From Flagellimonas pelagia (GTDB lineage: Bacteria > Bacteroidota > Bacteroidia > Flavobacteriales > Flavobacteriaceae): DNA of 60,000 nucleotides. The position numbers and the translations under genes are program-made. Under the pieces are notes generated by a model that saw only the letters and a program-made list of their open reading frames with translations, did no database searches and was not told the DNA's origin. Position 1 is the stretch's first letter, and each line of letters starts with the position of its first letter. This document shows positions 26,598 to 37,957 of the stretch, piece after piece. The stretch covers positions 1-60,000 of the forward strand of contig NZ_QXFI01000032.1 in NCBI RefSeq assembly GCF_003584135.1, given 5' to 3'.

Positions 26598-28466
26598 TTA
26601 CCTTTTTCCTGAATTCTTTTGTTGTTCGGCCTGCTCCATCATTTCGCGCATCTTGCGCTGGAACTTGTTCTCCTTTTTCGGCTTCTTCTTGTTCTCTTGG
26701 ATTCGTGCATGGATCTTCTCCTCGTCCAAAATGTAGTTCTTGATCACCAACATGATAAAAATGGTAATCAGGTTGGAGATGAAATAGTACAAACTCAACC
26801 CACTTGCATAATTGTTGAAGAAGAACAACATCATGATCGGAGATAGGTACATGATGAACTTCATATTGGGCATACCTGGCTGTTGCTGCATCTGCATGCT
26901 CTGACCCGTGGTCATCTGCATGTAGAAGAAAATGGCTATGGATGCCAATATAGGGAACAGACTTACGTGGTCACCATAGAAAGGAATGGTAAACGGCAAG
27001 TCAAAAATGGTATCGTAGGAAGACAAGTCATCTGCCCACAAAAAGGACCTTTGACGCAATGCAAAGGAAGTGGGGAAGAACATGAACAGTGCATAGAAAA
27101 TAGGCAACTGCAACACAGCCGGCACACATCCGCTCATGGGGCTCACGCCTGCCTTGTTATAGACCTTCATGGTCTCTTGCTGCTTTTTCATGGCATTGTC
27201 CTTATACTTCTCGTTGATCTCAGTGATTTCAGGCTTCAATACTTTCATCTTGGCCTGTGAGAGATAGGACTTATAGGTTACGGGCGACATGGCCAAACGC
27301 ACCAATATGGTCATGACGATAATGGCTATCCCAAAGGGTAGGAACGAGCTCAAGAACCCATAGAAAGGTGTAAAGACATGACGGTTGATCCATCCAAAAA
27401 TCCCCCATCCGAAGGGAATGGTATCGACCAAACCTAAATCCTTGTAATCATCCAATACTTTTACATCGGTAGGGCCATAGTACCAATACATGTTCTGGGA
27501 CAGTTCCCCACCTTGCAATTTTAAAGGGGCCTTTGTGCTATACTCTTTGGTGAAATGGAGTTCCTTGCTCTCTTCTTCCACCAAATTCTTGGAGGTAAGC
27601 TGTGCGGATTCAAATTGGTCATCGGTTGCCAAAATGGAACTGAAAAAGTGCTGACGGTACGACAGCCATTTTACGTCTTCCACGGATTCCTCATCCAAAT
27701 CACTGTTCTCGGAAAGTTTACTGATTTTTCCATCTTCGTGGTTGTACGTCAAGCGGGTATAACGGTTTTCGTAACGTACACTTTTGCTATGGCGGATACC
27801 TTTCAGTTCCCATTCCAAAGTGACCGGCTTGCTGCTGTTCAACACACCGTTCAACCCTTGGGAACGCACCGTAAAGTTTACGAGGTATTCGTTGGGTTTC
27901 ATTTCGTACCGATACTCCAAGAACTGATTGTCCGCTACTTTGGCTTTCATGGAAAGGACGTGGTTATCCCCACTTTTTGAAAGGCTTGGTTCAAAATACA
28001 GATCAGCGGTATTAAGTACCCTATTGTCCGAAGTGGTAAAATTCAAGGCAAAATTGGCATTGCCATCCTTCACCAAATACACAGGAACGGAATCGTAGGT
28101 GACAAAGTTCTTCATCCTGGCCTCCACAATCTGTCCTCCTTTGTTGGAAACCTCCAAATACAACACCTCGTTTTCCAACTTGGTGGTTCCATCAGAAACG
28201 GCACTAAAGCCGAATGCCCCTACACCGCTCTTATATTCGGCAACTGCCGTGGAATCGTTAAGATTGATGGTTTGGGTTTCCTTGATGGTGGGTTTTTGGG
28301 CCTCTTCCTCAACTTTCTTCGCTTCTGCCTCAACTTGCTCCTGTTCCGCTTTCTGGGCCTCCAACTCTTCTGGGGTAGGCTGATTTTGGTAAAACATGAA
28401 AATGAGTATCCCAAAAATCAGTACAAATCCAATAATGGAATTGATATCCAGCTTCTTTTCTTCCAT
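26598..28466 (-). CDS. yidC: Membrane protein insertase YidC
   Basis: 622 residues, usual for Gram-negative YidC. It has an N-terminal membrane segment (about 9-25), a large periplasmic beta domain (about 60-355), then the insertase part with five segments: MTILVRLAMSPVTYKSYLSQ, the cytoplasmic helices (EKYKDNAMKKQQETMKVYNK), SGCVPAVLQLPIFYALFMFF and the last two helices. The C-terminus is basic. It inserts inner membrane proteins alone or with Sec. A -7 element at 28508-28515 lies between it and pyrG, so it can be transcribed on its own as well as from pyrG. Confidence 0.98.
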   Translation of the reverse strand: MEEKKLDINSIIGFVLIFGILIFMFYQNQPTPEELEAQKAEQEQVEAEAKKVEEEAQKPTIKETQTINLNDSTAVAEYKSGVGAFGFSAVSDGTTKLENEVLYLEVSNKGGQIVEARMKNFVTYDSVPVYLVKDGNANFALNFTTSDNRVLNTADLYFEPSLSKSGDNHVLSMKAKVADNQFLEYRYEMKPNEYLVNFTVRSQGLNGVLNSSKPVTLEWELKGIRHSKSVRYENRYTRLTYNHEDGKISKLSENSDLDEESVEDVKWLSYRQHFFSSILATDDQFESAQLTSKNLVEEESKELHFTKEYSTKAPLKLQGGELSQNMYWYYGPTDVKVLDDYKDLGLVDTIPFGWGIFGWINRHVFTPFYGFLSSFLPFGIAIIVMTILVRLAMSPVTYKSYLSQAKMKVLKPEITEINEKYKDNAMKKQQETMKVYNKAGVSPMSGCVPAVLQLPIFYALFMFFPTSFALRQRSFLWADDLSSYDTIFDLPFTIPFYGDHVSLFPILASIAIFFYMQMTTGQSMQMQQQPGMPNMKFIMYLSPIMMLFFFNNYASGLSLYYFISNLITIFIMLVIKNYILDEEKIHARIQENKKKPKKENKFQRKMREMMEQAEQQKNSGKR

Positions 28467-28507
28467 GAAAATTATTTAGTAGAAATCTTTATCGGTATTT
28501 CCGGTGG

Positions 28508-28515
28508 CAAATATA
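28508..28515 (-). promoter_or_regulatory. -7 element upstream of yidC
   Basis: The minus strand reads TATATTTG (TAnnTTTG), 41 bases before the yidC start and 16 bases after the pyrG stop. Confidence 0.4.
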
Positions 28516-28531
28516 TGTCCAAAACCGCAGT

Positions 28532-30458
<1,927 letters not shown>

Positions 30459-30501
30459 TTGTATGTCTAATGTACTATCTTTCGAATAACAAATCCGTAT
30501 A

Positions 30502-31365
30502 ATGAGACGTAGAAATTTTATAGCCACTGCGGCCATCGGGTCCGCAGGGTTGGCTTCCACTTCCGCCATGGCGTCCGGCCAGGGGCAGGCCAAGGAATTC
30601 AAATTGAAGAACAATGTGAACCATAGCGTTTGCCAGTGGTGTTTTGATGATATTCCCTTGGAGGATTTTTTAAAGACCTTGAACGAACTGGGGATAAAGG
30701 CCATCGACTTGATCGGTCCGAAGGATTGGCCCTTGTTGAAGAAATATGACATCCATTGCTCCATGTGCAACGGGGCGGAGATCAGTCTTACCGAAGGATG
30801 GAACAACCCCAAATACCATGAACAACTCATTAAAAATTATACGGAAATCATTCCCCAAGTGGCAGAAAACGGATACACCAACCTCATCTGCTTTAGCGGA
30901 AACCGCAATGGGATGAATGATTATGTGGGCCTTCAAAATTGTGTGGACGGACTTTCTCAGATCATTCCCTTGGCCGAAAAACATGGGGTTGTAATCCAAA
31001 TGGAACTTTTCAACCAAATAAACCATCCCGATTATATGTGCGATAAAAGTCTGTGGGGCGTGGAGCTATGCAAACATTTGGGCAGCGATAATTTCAAACT
31101 CTTGTTCGATATCTACCACATGCAGATCCAAGAAGGCGATATTATCCGAAGCATCCAAAATTATCATCCTTATTTTGGGCACTATCATACCGCAGGTGTT
31201 CCAGGTCGCCATGAAATCGATGAAACCCAGGAATTGTATTATCCTGCCATTATCAAGGCTATTATGGCCACTGGGTTTAAAGGTTATGTGGCACAAGAAT
31301 ACATCACTACTTGGGAAGATCCCATTGCTGCCCTGAAGGATGGGTTTATGAGGTGTGATGTTTGA
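30502..31365 (+). CDS. Exported TIM-barrel protein, hydroxypyruvate isomerase-like
   Basis: 287 residues. The N-terminus MRRRNFIATAA is a twin-arginine (Tat) signal, cut near AMASGQ. The body is an AP-endonuclease-2/Hyi-type TIM barrel with metal ligand candidates: E in IQMELFNQINHPDYMCD, D in LLFDIYHMQIQEGD, H in GHYHTAGVPGRHE and E in VAQEYITTW. Family members isomerise or epimerise small sugars in the cytoplasm; a folded, metal-loaded, Tat-exported copy points to the periplasm. It lies in the same direction as a second Tat barrel gene at 32187. Confidence 0.85.
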   Translation: MRRRNFIATAAIGSAGLASTSAMASGQGQAKEFKLKNNVNHSVCQWCFDDIPLEDFLKTLNELGIKAIDLIGPKDWPLLKKYDIHCSMCNGAEISLTEGWNNPKYHEQLIKNYTEIIPQVAENGYTNLICFSGNRNGMNDYVGLQNCVDGLSQIIPLAEKHGVVIQMELFNQINHPDYMCDKSLWGVELCKHLGSDNFKLLFDIYHMQIQEGDIIRSIQNYHPYFGHYHTAGVPGRHEIDETQELYYPAIIKAIMATGFKGYVAQEYITTWEDPIAALKDGFMRCDV

Positions 31366-31501
31366 CTTTCAGCCAACTGATTCAATTTGCTTCTTCTTCC
31401 ATCAACAAAGGTCCATTTAATCCTATCCTTTTGATGTTGTGATATTTATCATGACACAGGATTTGATTTGAGTATAATTTTACTCGAAAAGAAAATGTGC
31501 C

Positions 31502-32080
31502 ATGAAAATCTTTGTCTTGTTGGGCCATCCAGATTCCAGTAGTTTTAATGGTCAAATAGTTGACGCATACAGTACCAATGCACAGAAAAAAGGTCACGAA
31601 GTAAGGATCCAAAAACTGGGGGAAATGCAGTTTGATTCTATACTGTGGAAAGGATACAAAGTTGTACAGGATTTGGAGCCCGACCTAAAAAAGGCACAGG
31701 AAAATATAGTGTGGTGCAACAAATGGGTTGTGGTCTACCCTATCTGGTGGGGTGCTGTTCCCGCCCTTCTCAAAGGATTCTTTGATAGAACATTATATTC
31801 TGGCTTTGCCTATAAATATCATGAAAAGGACCCGCTTTGGGACAAACTTCTAAAAGGTAGGTCAGGGGAAATCATCACTACGTGCGACGCCCCAAAATAC
31901 TGGATTCGATGGATGTACGGAAACAGCGACCTAAAATCCGTGAAACGCGCCACCATGCAATTCTGTGGGATATCCCCTGTGAAGGTCACAAGAATTTCAA
32001 GGATGAAATACCTGAACGAAACACAAAGGCAAAGGTGGATTTCGAAAATCATCAACCAAATACCTTCCACAACATCCTGA
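31502..32080 (+). CDS. NAD(P)H-dependent oxidoreductase, flavodoxin-like fold (KefF/MdaB type)
   Basis: 192 residues. GHPDSSSFNGQIVDA at 8-22 is the flavin phosphate loop and VVYPIWWGAVPALLKGFFDR (near 77-96) the second binding part, as in NQO1/MdaB quinone reductases. It moves two electrons from NAD(P)H to quinones or similar acceptors in the cytoplasm. It lies between the two exported TIM-barrel genes but with gaps of 136 and 106 bases, so joint transcription is uncertain. A palindrome follows at 32130. Confidence 0.88.
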   Translation: MKIFVLLGHPDSSSFNGQIVDAYSTNAQKKGHEVRIQKLGEMQFDSILWKGYKVVQDLEPDLKKAQENIVWCNKWVVVYPIWWGAVPALLKGFFDRTLYSGFAYKYHEKDPLWDKLLKGRSGEIITTCDAPKYWIRWMYGNSDLKSVKRATMQFCGISPVKVTRISRMKYLNETQRQRWISKIINQIPSTTS

Positions 32081-32129
32081 TCATTTCCAAATAGGATTGC
32101 TACCATAGAAATAGTACATTAGTAAATGG

Positions 32130-32147
32130 TTGGGGCCATGGCCCCAA
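32130..32147. promoter_or_regulatory. Perfect 18-bp palindrome TTGGGGCCATGGCCCCAA
   Basis: Exact dyad with no loop between the oxidoreductase stop (32080) and the next start (32187). No T-run follows, so a terminator is unlikely. It may be an operator. One such dyad could arise by chance in 60 kb. Confidence 0.3.
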
Positions 32148-32186
32148 TTGAGGAATTGCACAAAAACCAACTAAACAACTACATTT

Positions 32187-33146
32187 ATGAAACGGCGACA
32201 ATTCATCCAACGTACCGCTCTGGCCTCCAGTGCCACAATGTTTATGGGGCTTGGTGCCTGTGCCACCCCTACCGAAAAAGGATTGGACAGCATTGGAATC
32301 CAACTATTTTCCCTACCCAAAATGCTAGAACAAGATCTTGAAGGCAGTTTGGCCATGTTGTATCAAATGGGATACAAGGAAATCGAAATTTATGGGCCAT
32401 ACCCTTTTAGCTCATCTGCAGCACAGGAGCGGTGGAAACAGATAACCCCTAGTTTGGGTTTCAGTGGAAGTGGGTTCTTCGGAAAAACCGCTAAGGAATT
32501 CAAGGTCTTGTTAGATGAATATAGGCTGAAGGCTACCTCGGGCCATATTGATATCGTGACCCTGGAAACCAACATGCCCCAAGTTGGTGAAGCGGTTCGC
32601 ACCTTGGGCATGGAATGTTTGGGCATGTCCGCTATTCCGAATGATTTGAGACAAACCTTGGACGACTATAAACGCATGGCCGACCGATTCAATAAAATTG
32701 GGGGAAATGCCAAAAAGGAAGGTTTTAAATTTTTATACCACAACCACGGCTATGGGTTACACGAAATGGAGGGTCAAATTCCGTTGAACCTTCTACTGGA
32801 GAACACAGATCCAGACCTTGTGGTTTTTGAAATGGATATTTATTGGACCACTGCCGGTGGTATGGACCCTGTTGAACTCCTAAAATCCAATCCCGGCCGA
32901 TATATTGCCCTGCACTTGAAGGACATGAAGGAAATTACCCATTTTAAAGGGGATGGGGGTACTGCAGATCAATGGACCGACCTCTGGCCCCTAATGACCA
33001 CCGTGGGCGATGGCGCCATGGATATTCCTGCCATCGTTCATCAGGCACAACAGTCTGGTGTAAAACACTTTTTTGTGGAACAAGATTTAGTGGACAACCC
33101 TAGATTGGCCTTAAAGAAAAGTATTGACTTTTTGAGGACGATTTAA
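32187..33146 (+). CDS. Exported TIM-barrel sugar phosphate isomerase/epimerase-like protein
   Basis: 319 residues. It starts MKRRQFIQRTALASS (Tat motif) and then has GLGACATP, so it may be a Tat-exported lipoprotein. The barrel shows the xylose-isomerase-like fold with candidates for metal: YHNHGYGLHE, FEMDIYWTTAGGMDP, ALHLKDMKE and a late EQD (FVEQDLVDNP). The conserved HxH and D/E spread are as in IolE/Hyi-type enzymes. Its substrate is unknown. It pairs with the similar exported barrel at 30502. Its 3' end faces the DUF922 gene, with 34 bases between and no clear terminator. Confidence 0.88.
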   Translation: MKRRQFIQRTALASSATMFMGLGACATPTEKGLDSIGIQLFSLPKMLEQDLEGSLAMLYQMGYKEIEIYGPYPFSSSAAQERWKQITPSLGFSGSGFFGKTAKEFKVLLDEYRLKATSGHIDIVTLETNMPQVGEAVRTLGMECLGMSAIPNDLRQTLDDYKRMADRFNKIGGNAKKEGFKFLYHNHGYGLHEMEGQIPLNLLLENTDPDLVVFEMDIYWTTAGGMDPVELLKSNPGRYIALHLKDMKEITHFKGDGGTADQWTDLWPLMTTVGDGAMDIPAIVHQAQQSGVKHFFVEQDLVDNPRLALKKSIDFLRTI

Positions 33147-33180
33147 CGAAGTAGAATTCAGGATTTCCAGAGACTAGAAT

Positions 33181-33714
33181 TTAGCTTTCTTCTTGTAATG
33201 CTTCTTCAATTTTTTGGTTCCATTCCACCTGTTTTTCCGGGTTTCTGGAAAAATTGGTTTCCCAATCATATTGATCTTGGTAATCCTTTAAAGCTCTTAA
33301 GATATCCTTATAGATTTTTCGCACTTCTTCCTTAACATCATCTGAAAAAGAGGTACGGCGTAACCGATTACGCATTTTACGGGCGAAGAGTTCAGCGATG
33401 TCGAAATGGAGTTGCTCGTGCGCCAGGGTATTATCGGTGCATACCGAAGGTTTGTACCACGATTCATTGGAATAAAAATAGGCATTTACCTTAAAGTCCA
33501 GCTTTACCTCGTGATGCAGTAAATTGGCAGTGTAGGTATAGCTGATACCGCTTGCCGTTGTGGCAGCAGGAACGGCCGCAGGAGGCACTTTGCCCTTAAA
33601 ATCCGACCAACTGAGTCGCTTGTTTTCATCCCAAAGGATTCCTTCCTCAATTTCTTGTGCAAATCCCAAAAAGCCGAGGAACAAAATACATCCTATGGAA
33701 ATTATTTTACCCAA
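33181..33714 (-). CDS. DUF922-like secreted putative zinc protease
   Basis: 177 residues with a signal peptide (ends near GFAQ). The motif HEQLHFD at 99-105 has the HExxH form of zinc peptidases, and LSWSDFKGKVPP near 34-45 is the DUF922 entry motif. DUF922 is predicted to be a secreted metalloprotease; activity is not proven for the family. It overlaps OsmC by 13 bases and ends the guaA-LysM-osmC operon. Confidence 0.78.
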   Translation of the reverse strand: MGKIISIGCILFLGFLGFAQEIEEGILWDENKRLSWSDFKGKVPPAAVPAATTASGISYTYTANLLHHEVKLDFKVNAYFYSNESWYKPSVCTDNTLAHEQLHFDIAELFARKMRNRLRRTSFSDDVKEEVRKIYKDILRALKDYQDQYDWETNFSRNPEKQVEWNQKIEEALQEES

Positions 33715-34106
33715 TGGAATTCGATTACTCTTTCTATATCTGGATGCAAACTATAATGGACAGGGCAGGTTTGGGCGGTGTGCAACAATATTTTCCTGTT
33801 CTTTTCAGAAACATCGGCAGGCATCTCCAATTTGACTTCAATTTTGGAAATCCGCCTTGGATTGGCGGCCATATGTTTGGTCACTTCTGCAGTGGAACCG
33901 GTAAGGTCCACTCCAAGGTCACGGGCCTTGATCCCCATCATGGTCATCATACAATTGGCAAGGCCGGTGGCCACCGTATCGGTTGGGGAAAAGGCTTCTC
34001 CCTTGCCGTTGTTGTCAATGGGAGCATCCGTAATATATTCATTTCCAGACCTCACGTGTACACATGTAGTTCTCAGGTTTCCGTTATAGGTTACTTTTGA
34101 GGTCAT
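33702..34106 (-). CDS. OsmC family peroxidase-like protein
   Basis: 134 residues. The two cysteines C52 (GLANCMMTMMGIKA) and C114 (AQTCPVHYSL) are at the places used by OsmC/Ohr thiol peroxidases to reduce organic hydroperoxides; FSPTDTVATGLANC is the family helix. It acts in the cytoplasm. It overlaps the upstream LysM gene by 23 bases and the DUF922 gene by 13, so the three are one transcription unit. Confidence 0.9.
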   Translation of the reverse strand: MTSKVTYNGNLRTTCVHVRSGNEYITDAPIDNNGKGEAFSPTDTVATGLANCMMTMMGIKARDLGVDLTGSTAEVTKHMAANPRRISKIEVKLEMPADVSEKNRKILLHTAQTCPVHYSLHPDIERVIEFHWVK

Positions 34107-36225
34107 CCAACTTTACTTCTTTGATTTGCAAATCCTCATACTCCATGATGTAACAGGCCTTATTAAAATAACCCGAGGTCCAGTCATTGAAATAATCAAA
34201 ACTATTGCCTGTATACTCGGTAAGCCCTATAATCTTGGAAGTTTCAAAAAGGTTGTTCTTGTGCGCCAATTTTAACAACACATCGAACGTAACGTCAAAA
34301 CCTCGGATGGCATAGCGATCTGGCTGATTCCCATTGAACCGTTTTGCATAGGCTTTGGTAAAGCTATCCGAACCCACTTCCCTATAAAGGGAAGGATAAG
34401 TAAATCTTAAATTAGACAAATGTGTCTTGGATACCGCTTCGTCCTCAAAAGCGCCGCTATAACTTGTGGTGAACATGCGTACTTTTATATCGCCTGTATT
34501 GGCAGAGTTGAGAATAGAGGTAACACTGGAGACCATATTGGGTTGGTCCGTTTCCAAGAAAACCCAATTCTCCCTGTCTTCCGATAGTTTAATCAGAAAC
34601 TCATCCAAGTGTAGAGATCTGTTATCGATTATTTTGGCTATTTGTGCTGCTGGAAACTTGCCTAAAATGGAATCATGCGATACCTGATGTGTGGAGTCTG
34701 CAATGATAATCACATTTTCATTCTTATATATCTTCTTCATATAAGAAAGCATCTTATCGCGCAAAATCGCATCCCTTGGCACCGAAAAGAACACATTACC
34801 ATGGCTCAATTGACTATCGGAAGTAATCGGTGCGATTACCGGAATGTTTTTGGTAGCTGCATGGACGGCCACTTCATCCAATGCACCCGAGGCAAACGGA
34901 CCAATAATGGCACTTACACCTGCAAGGTTGTCCCTAAACAAGATTTCTTTGACCTTGGTTTGACTCAATTCTGTATCATAGGTTTTCACATCGACCGAAA
35001 CACCCAACTTTTTGATGGAATCCAAGGCCATTAGAGCACCTGTATAAAAACCAAGACTTAGGTTAATATCTCTACGCGTCTTTATCAGGCCTTCTGTTTT
35101 TTCCCTATCGTTCAGGTCTACTTTGTCCAATCTAAAAGGAAGCATAAACACCAGCTTGGGCCTGTTAGCCACATCAATACTGTCCACAAGGTTTACCTTG
35201 TCCAGCACCAAGGCATTTTTCACCTCCAGTCCCGCAGCCTTTTCTTTGGGAAGTTTAAGTACCATCCCAGCTTTAAGGCCATTTTCCAAATCAGGGTTCA
35301 GACGAAACAATTCTTCCCTGGATATTTTCAGGTTCTGGGTAATCCTAAATATATTCTGCTTGGGCTTGACTTCGTAAAAGATGTAGTTTTCTGTGTTGAC
35401 CACTCCTGCATCGCTTCGTTTTTTGGGCAGACGGATGACCATTCCTTCCTTAAGCCCACCCTCTTTCATAATCTCAGGGTTCAGCTTCACGATGGAATCA
35501 GAAGGAATGCCATATTCCCTACCTAAACTATATAATGTCATTTTTGAAGGAACGGTATAAGAAGTGAACAATTCCACTTTCTGTTCCTTAAGGCTATCAC
35601 CCTTGGGTCTTGGCAATTTCAGTTCTTGACCGGCCGCCAAATAATCCGTGTTCTTGACCAACTCCGGATTCAAAAGTAGAAGGCTATCCACTGTAATCCC
35701 GTATTTGTGGGCAATACTCCATCGGGTTTCTTTGGGTTGCACCACATAGGTTTCAAAATCCAGTTCCTTATCTTCGTTCGGATCCACTTCAGGAAATTTG
35801 GGGATTTGAAGTACCATACCCTTTTTAAGGGATTCGGAGTACAATTCGCGGTTGTAGCGCTTCAACTGTTCCTCCGTGATTTTGTACTTCTGGGTCAGCC
35901 CAAAAAGAGTTTCTTTTTTGCGCACCCTGTGCCGGGTAAAGCCGATAGGTTTTATTTCTTCCTGCTCAACCTTCTCCTCCTTTTTCTCAATGGTGGCATT
36001 GCCATTGATTGGAATGACCAAGATGGTGTTCACCTTAACATCTGAGGCACTCTTGATCTCTTTGTTGGCCTGAAGGATGGAATATGGGGTAACCCTATAT
36101 TTCTGCGAGATGCTCTGTAGCGTCTCCCCTTCCTTTACGGCATGCGTGGTATAGTTTTGTGCGGAAACTGGAATTGCGGCCAAAAAAAGAACCGCCAAAA
36201 CCAGTCGTAAAATTGTTTTTTTCAT
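34084..36225 (-). CDS. LysM repeats fused to a periplasmic-binding-protein domain
   Basis: 713 residues from ATG at 36225, which overlaps the guaA stop as ATGA; a second ATG at 36231 is also possible. After a signal peptide (ends near VSAQ) come five LysM modules ([59 protein letters not shown]) to about residue 335. The rest (about 360-713) is a type I periplasmic-binding-protein fold like branched-chain amino acid receptors ([32 protein letters not shown]). LysM should hold it to peptidoglycan; the receptor part may sense or bind a ligand. It is translationally coupled to guaA. Confidence 0.88.
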   Translation of the reverse strand: MKKTILRLVLAVLFLAAIPVSAQNYTTHAVKEGETLQSISQKYRVTPYSILQANKEIKSASDVKVNTILVIPINGNATIEKKEEKVEQEEIKPIGFTRHRVRKKETLFGLTQKYKITEEQLKRYNRELYSESLKKGMVLQIPKFPEVDPNEDKELDFETYVVQPKETRWSIAHKYGITVDSLLLLNPELVKNTDYLAAGQELKLPRPKGDSLKEQKVELFTSYTVPSKMTLYSLGREYGIPSDSIVKLNPEIMKEGGLKEGMVIRLPKKRSDAGVVNTENYIFYEVKPKQNIFRITQNLKISREELFRLNPDLENGLKAGMVLKLPKEKAAGLEVKNALVLDKVNLVDSIDVANRPKLVFMLPFRLDKVDLNDREKTEGLIKTRRDINLSLGFYTGALMALDSIKKLGVSVDVKTYDTELSQTKVKEILFRDNLAGVSAIIGPFASGALDEVAVHAATKNIPVIAPITSDSQLSHGNVFFSVPRDAILRDKMLSYMKKIYKNENVIIIADSTHQVSHDSILGKFPAAQIAKIIDNRSLHLDEFLIKLSEDRENWVFLETDQPNMVSSVTSILNSANTGDIKVRMFTTSYSGAFEDEAVSKTHLSNLRFTYPSLYREVGSDSFTKAYAKRFNGNQPDRYAIRGFDVTFDVLLKLAHKNNLFETSKIIGLTEYTGNSFDYFNDWTSGYFNKACYIMEYEDLQIKEVKLDDLKSNL

Positions 36226-37754
36226 TCCCATTCTATAGTTGCAGGTGGTTTTGAGCTAATGTCGTACACTACTCTATTAACGCCCTTAACCTTGTTTATT
36301 ATATCATTCGAGGTCTTTTGCAGGAACTCGTAGGGTAAATTTACCCAATCGGCCGTCATACCATCGGTACTTTCCACGGCTCGGAGCGCCACACATTTCT
36401 CATAAGTACGCTCATCTCCCATGACCCCTACACTATCTACGGGTAAAAGCATGGCTCCGGCCTGCCAAACCTTGTCATAAAGTCCCCATTTTTTTAAACC
36501 TTCAATAAAAATAGCATCCACTTCTTGCAAAATAGCCACTTTTTCGGCAGTAATATCGCCCAAGATACGGATTCCCAAACCAGGGCCTGGAAATGGGTGT
36601 CGGCCCAAAATTTCTGGGGACATCCCCATACTGGCTCCCACTCTTCTCACCTCATCCTTGAACAACATTTTTAAGGGCTCCACCACTTTCAATTTCATAT
36701 AATCTGGCAACCCACCCACATTATGATGGCTTTTGATCACTGCTGAAGGTCCTCCACTTGCCGAGACGGATTCGATCCTATCGGGATAAATGGTTCCTTG
36801 GGCCAGCCATTTGGCATTTTCCACTTTATGTGCCTCATCATCAAAAACTTCTATAAACACCCTTCCAATGATCTTTCTTTTCCCTTCAGGATCCGATTCA
36901 CCCTTCAGTGCATCCAAAAAACGTGCCGAAGCATCCACGCCCTTTACATTGAGCCCCATATGCTTGTACTGATCCAGAACACTTTCAAACTCATTCTTGC
37001 GTAAAAGACCGTTGTTCACAAAAATACAATGGAGGTGGTCCCCTATGGCCTTGTGCAATAACATGGCCGCCACACTGGAATCCACACCGCCGGATAGACC
37101 AAGAATCACTTTATCGTCCCCGATTTCCTTTTTCAATTCCTCTACCGTGGTTTCCACGAAGGCATCAGGTGTCCAGTCCTGCTTTAATCCGGCAATGTTC
37201 ACCAAAAAGTTTTCCAATAATTTTTTCCCGTCGGTGGTGTGGTACACCTCGGGGTGAAACTGTATCCCATAAGTAGTTTCGCCATCGATCTTGAAAGCTG
37301 CATTTTCCACATCATGTGTACTGGCCAAGCGAACACCGCCCTTGGGAAGTTCCTTGATGGTATCGCTATGGCTCATCCAAACTTGGCTTCCTTGGTTCAA
37401 CCCTTTTAAAAATTCTTCATCATTTTTCACGAAGGATAAATTGGCCCTACCATACTCGCGGGTAGCGGATGGTGCCACATTACCCCCGTTGAAATGGGAC
37501 AGATATTGTGCTCCATAGCAAATGCCCAACAAGGGTTTCTTGCCTTTTATTTCCGAAAGATCTGGGTGCGGAGCTTGCTCCGACCGCACCGATGAAGGTG
37601 ACCCTGATAAAATCACGGCCTTGTAATCGGACAGGTCTTTGGGTAGTTTGTTAAAGGGTTTTATTTCAGAGTAAATGTTGAGTTCCCTCACGCGTCTGGC
37701 GATCAATTGGGTGTACTGGGAACCAAAGTCTAGAATAAGTACGTTGTTATGCAT
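36222..37754 (-). CDS. guaA: GMP synthase (glutamine-hydrolysing)
   Basis: 510 residues from ATG at 37754. A longer frame begins at 37769, but a strong -7 element lies at 37758-37765, inside that extension, so the shorter start is favoured. Glutamine amidotransferase: [10 protein letters not shown] with the cysteine, FHPEV with the histidine and glutamate. ATP pyrophosphatase: [14 protein letters not shown]-terminal dimerisation domain ends in PPATIEWE, the typical GuaA end. It makes GMP from XMP. The downstream LysM-receptor gene starts in its stop codon. Confidence 0.97.
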   Translation of the reverse strand: MHNNVLILDFGSQYTQLIARRVRELNIYSEIKPFNKLPKDLSDYKAVILSGSPSSVRSEQAPHPDLSEIKGKKPLLGICYGAQYLSHFNGGNVAPSATREYGRANLSFVKNDEEFLKGLNQGSQVWMSHSDTIKELPKGGVRLASTHDVENAAFKIDGETTYGIQFHPEVYHTTDGKKLLENFLVNIAGLKQDWTPDAFVETTVEELKKEIGDDKVILGLSGGVDSSVAAMLLHKAIGDHLHCIFVNNGLLRKNEFESVLDQYKHMGLNVKGVDASARFLDALKGESDPEGKRKIIGRVFIEVFDDEAHKVENAKWLAQGTIYPDRIESVSASGGPSAVIKSHHNVGGLPDYMKLKVVEPLKMLFKDEVRRVGASMGMSPEILGRHPFPGPGLGIRILGDITAEKVAILQEVDAIFIEGLKKWGLYDKVWQAGAMLLPVDSVGVMGDERTYEKCVALRAVESTDGMTADWVNLPYEFLQKTSNDIINKVKGVNRVVYDISSKPPATIEWE

Positions 37755-37757
37755 GGG

Positions 37758-37765
37758 CAAAAATA
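37758..37765 (-). promoter_or_regulatory. -7 element of the guaA promoter, predicting a leaderless message
   Basis: The minus strand reads TATTTTTG (TAnnTTTG), only 3 bases before the ATG at 37754. With the usual spacing transcription would begin at or next to the start codon. Confidence 0.5.
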
Positions 37766-37957
37766 GCAATTTGGTTTAGTTGGAAAAGTATCTTTTAATG
37801 GATATTTATGACAACTTTTTCAACGTAAGAAAGGGGGAACACCTTAAAGCGATACTTCTTTTGGAGCGTATCGGTATAAACTTTAAAGAACATAACCTAA
37901 TGTAGTTTTTTTCTTAACATTTTTCGTCATTTCTTTGCAAACTGAAATAAACAGACC

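Noticed and set aside
30459..30830. Upstream extension of the DUF3820 frame
   Set aside because: It lies opposite the Tat TIM-barrel gene; the family begins near the ATG at 30458.
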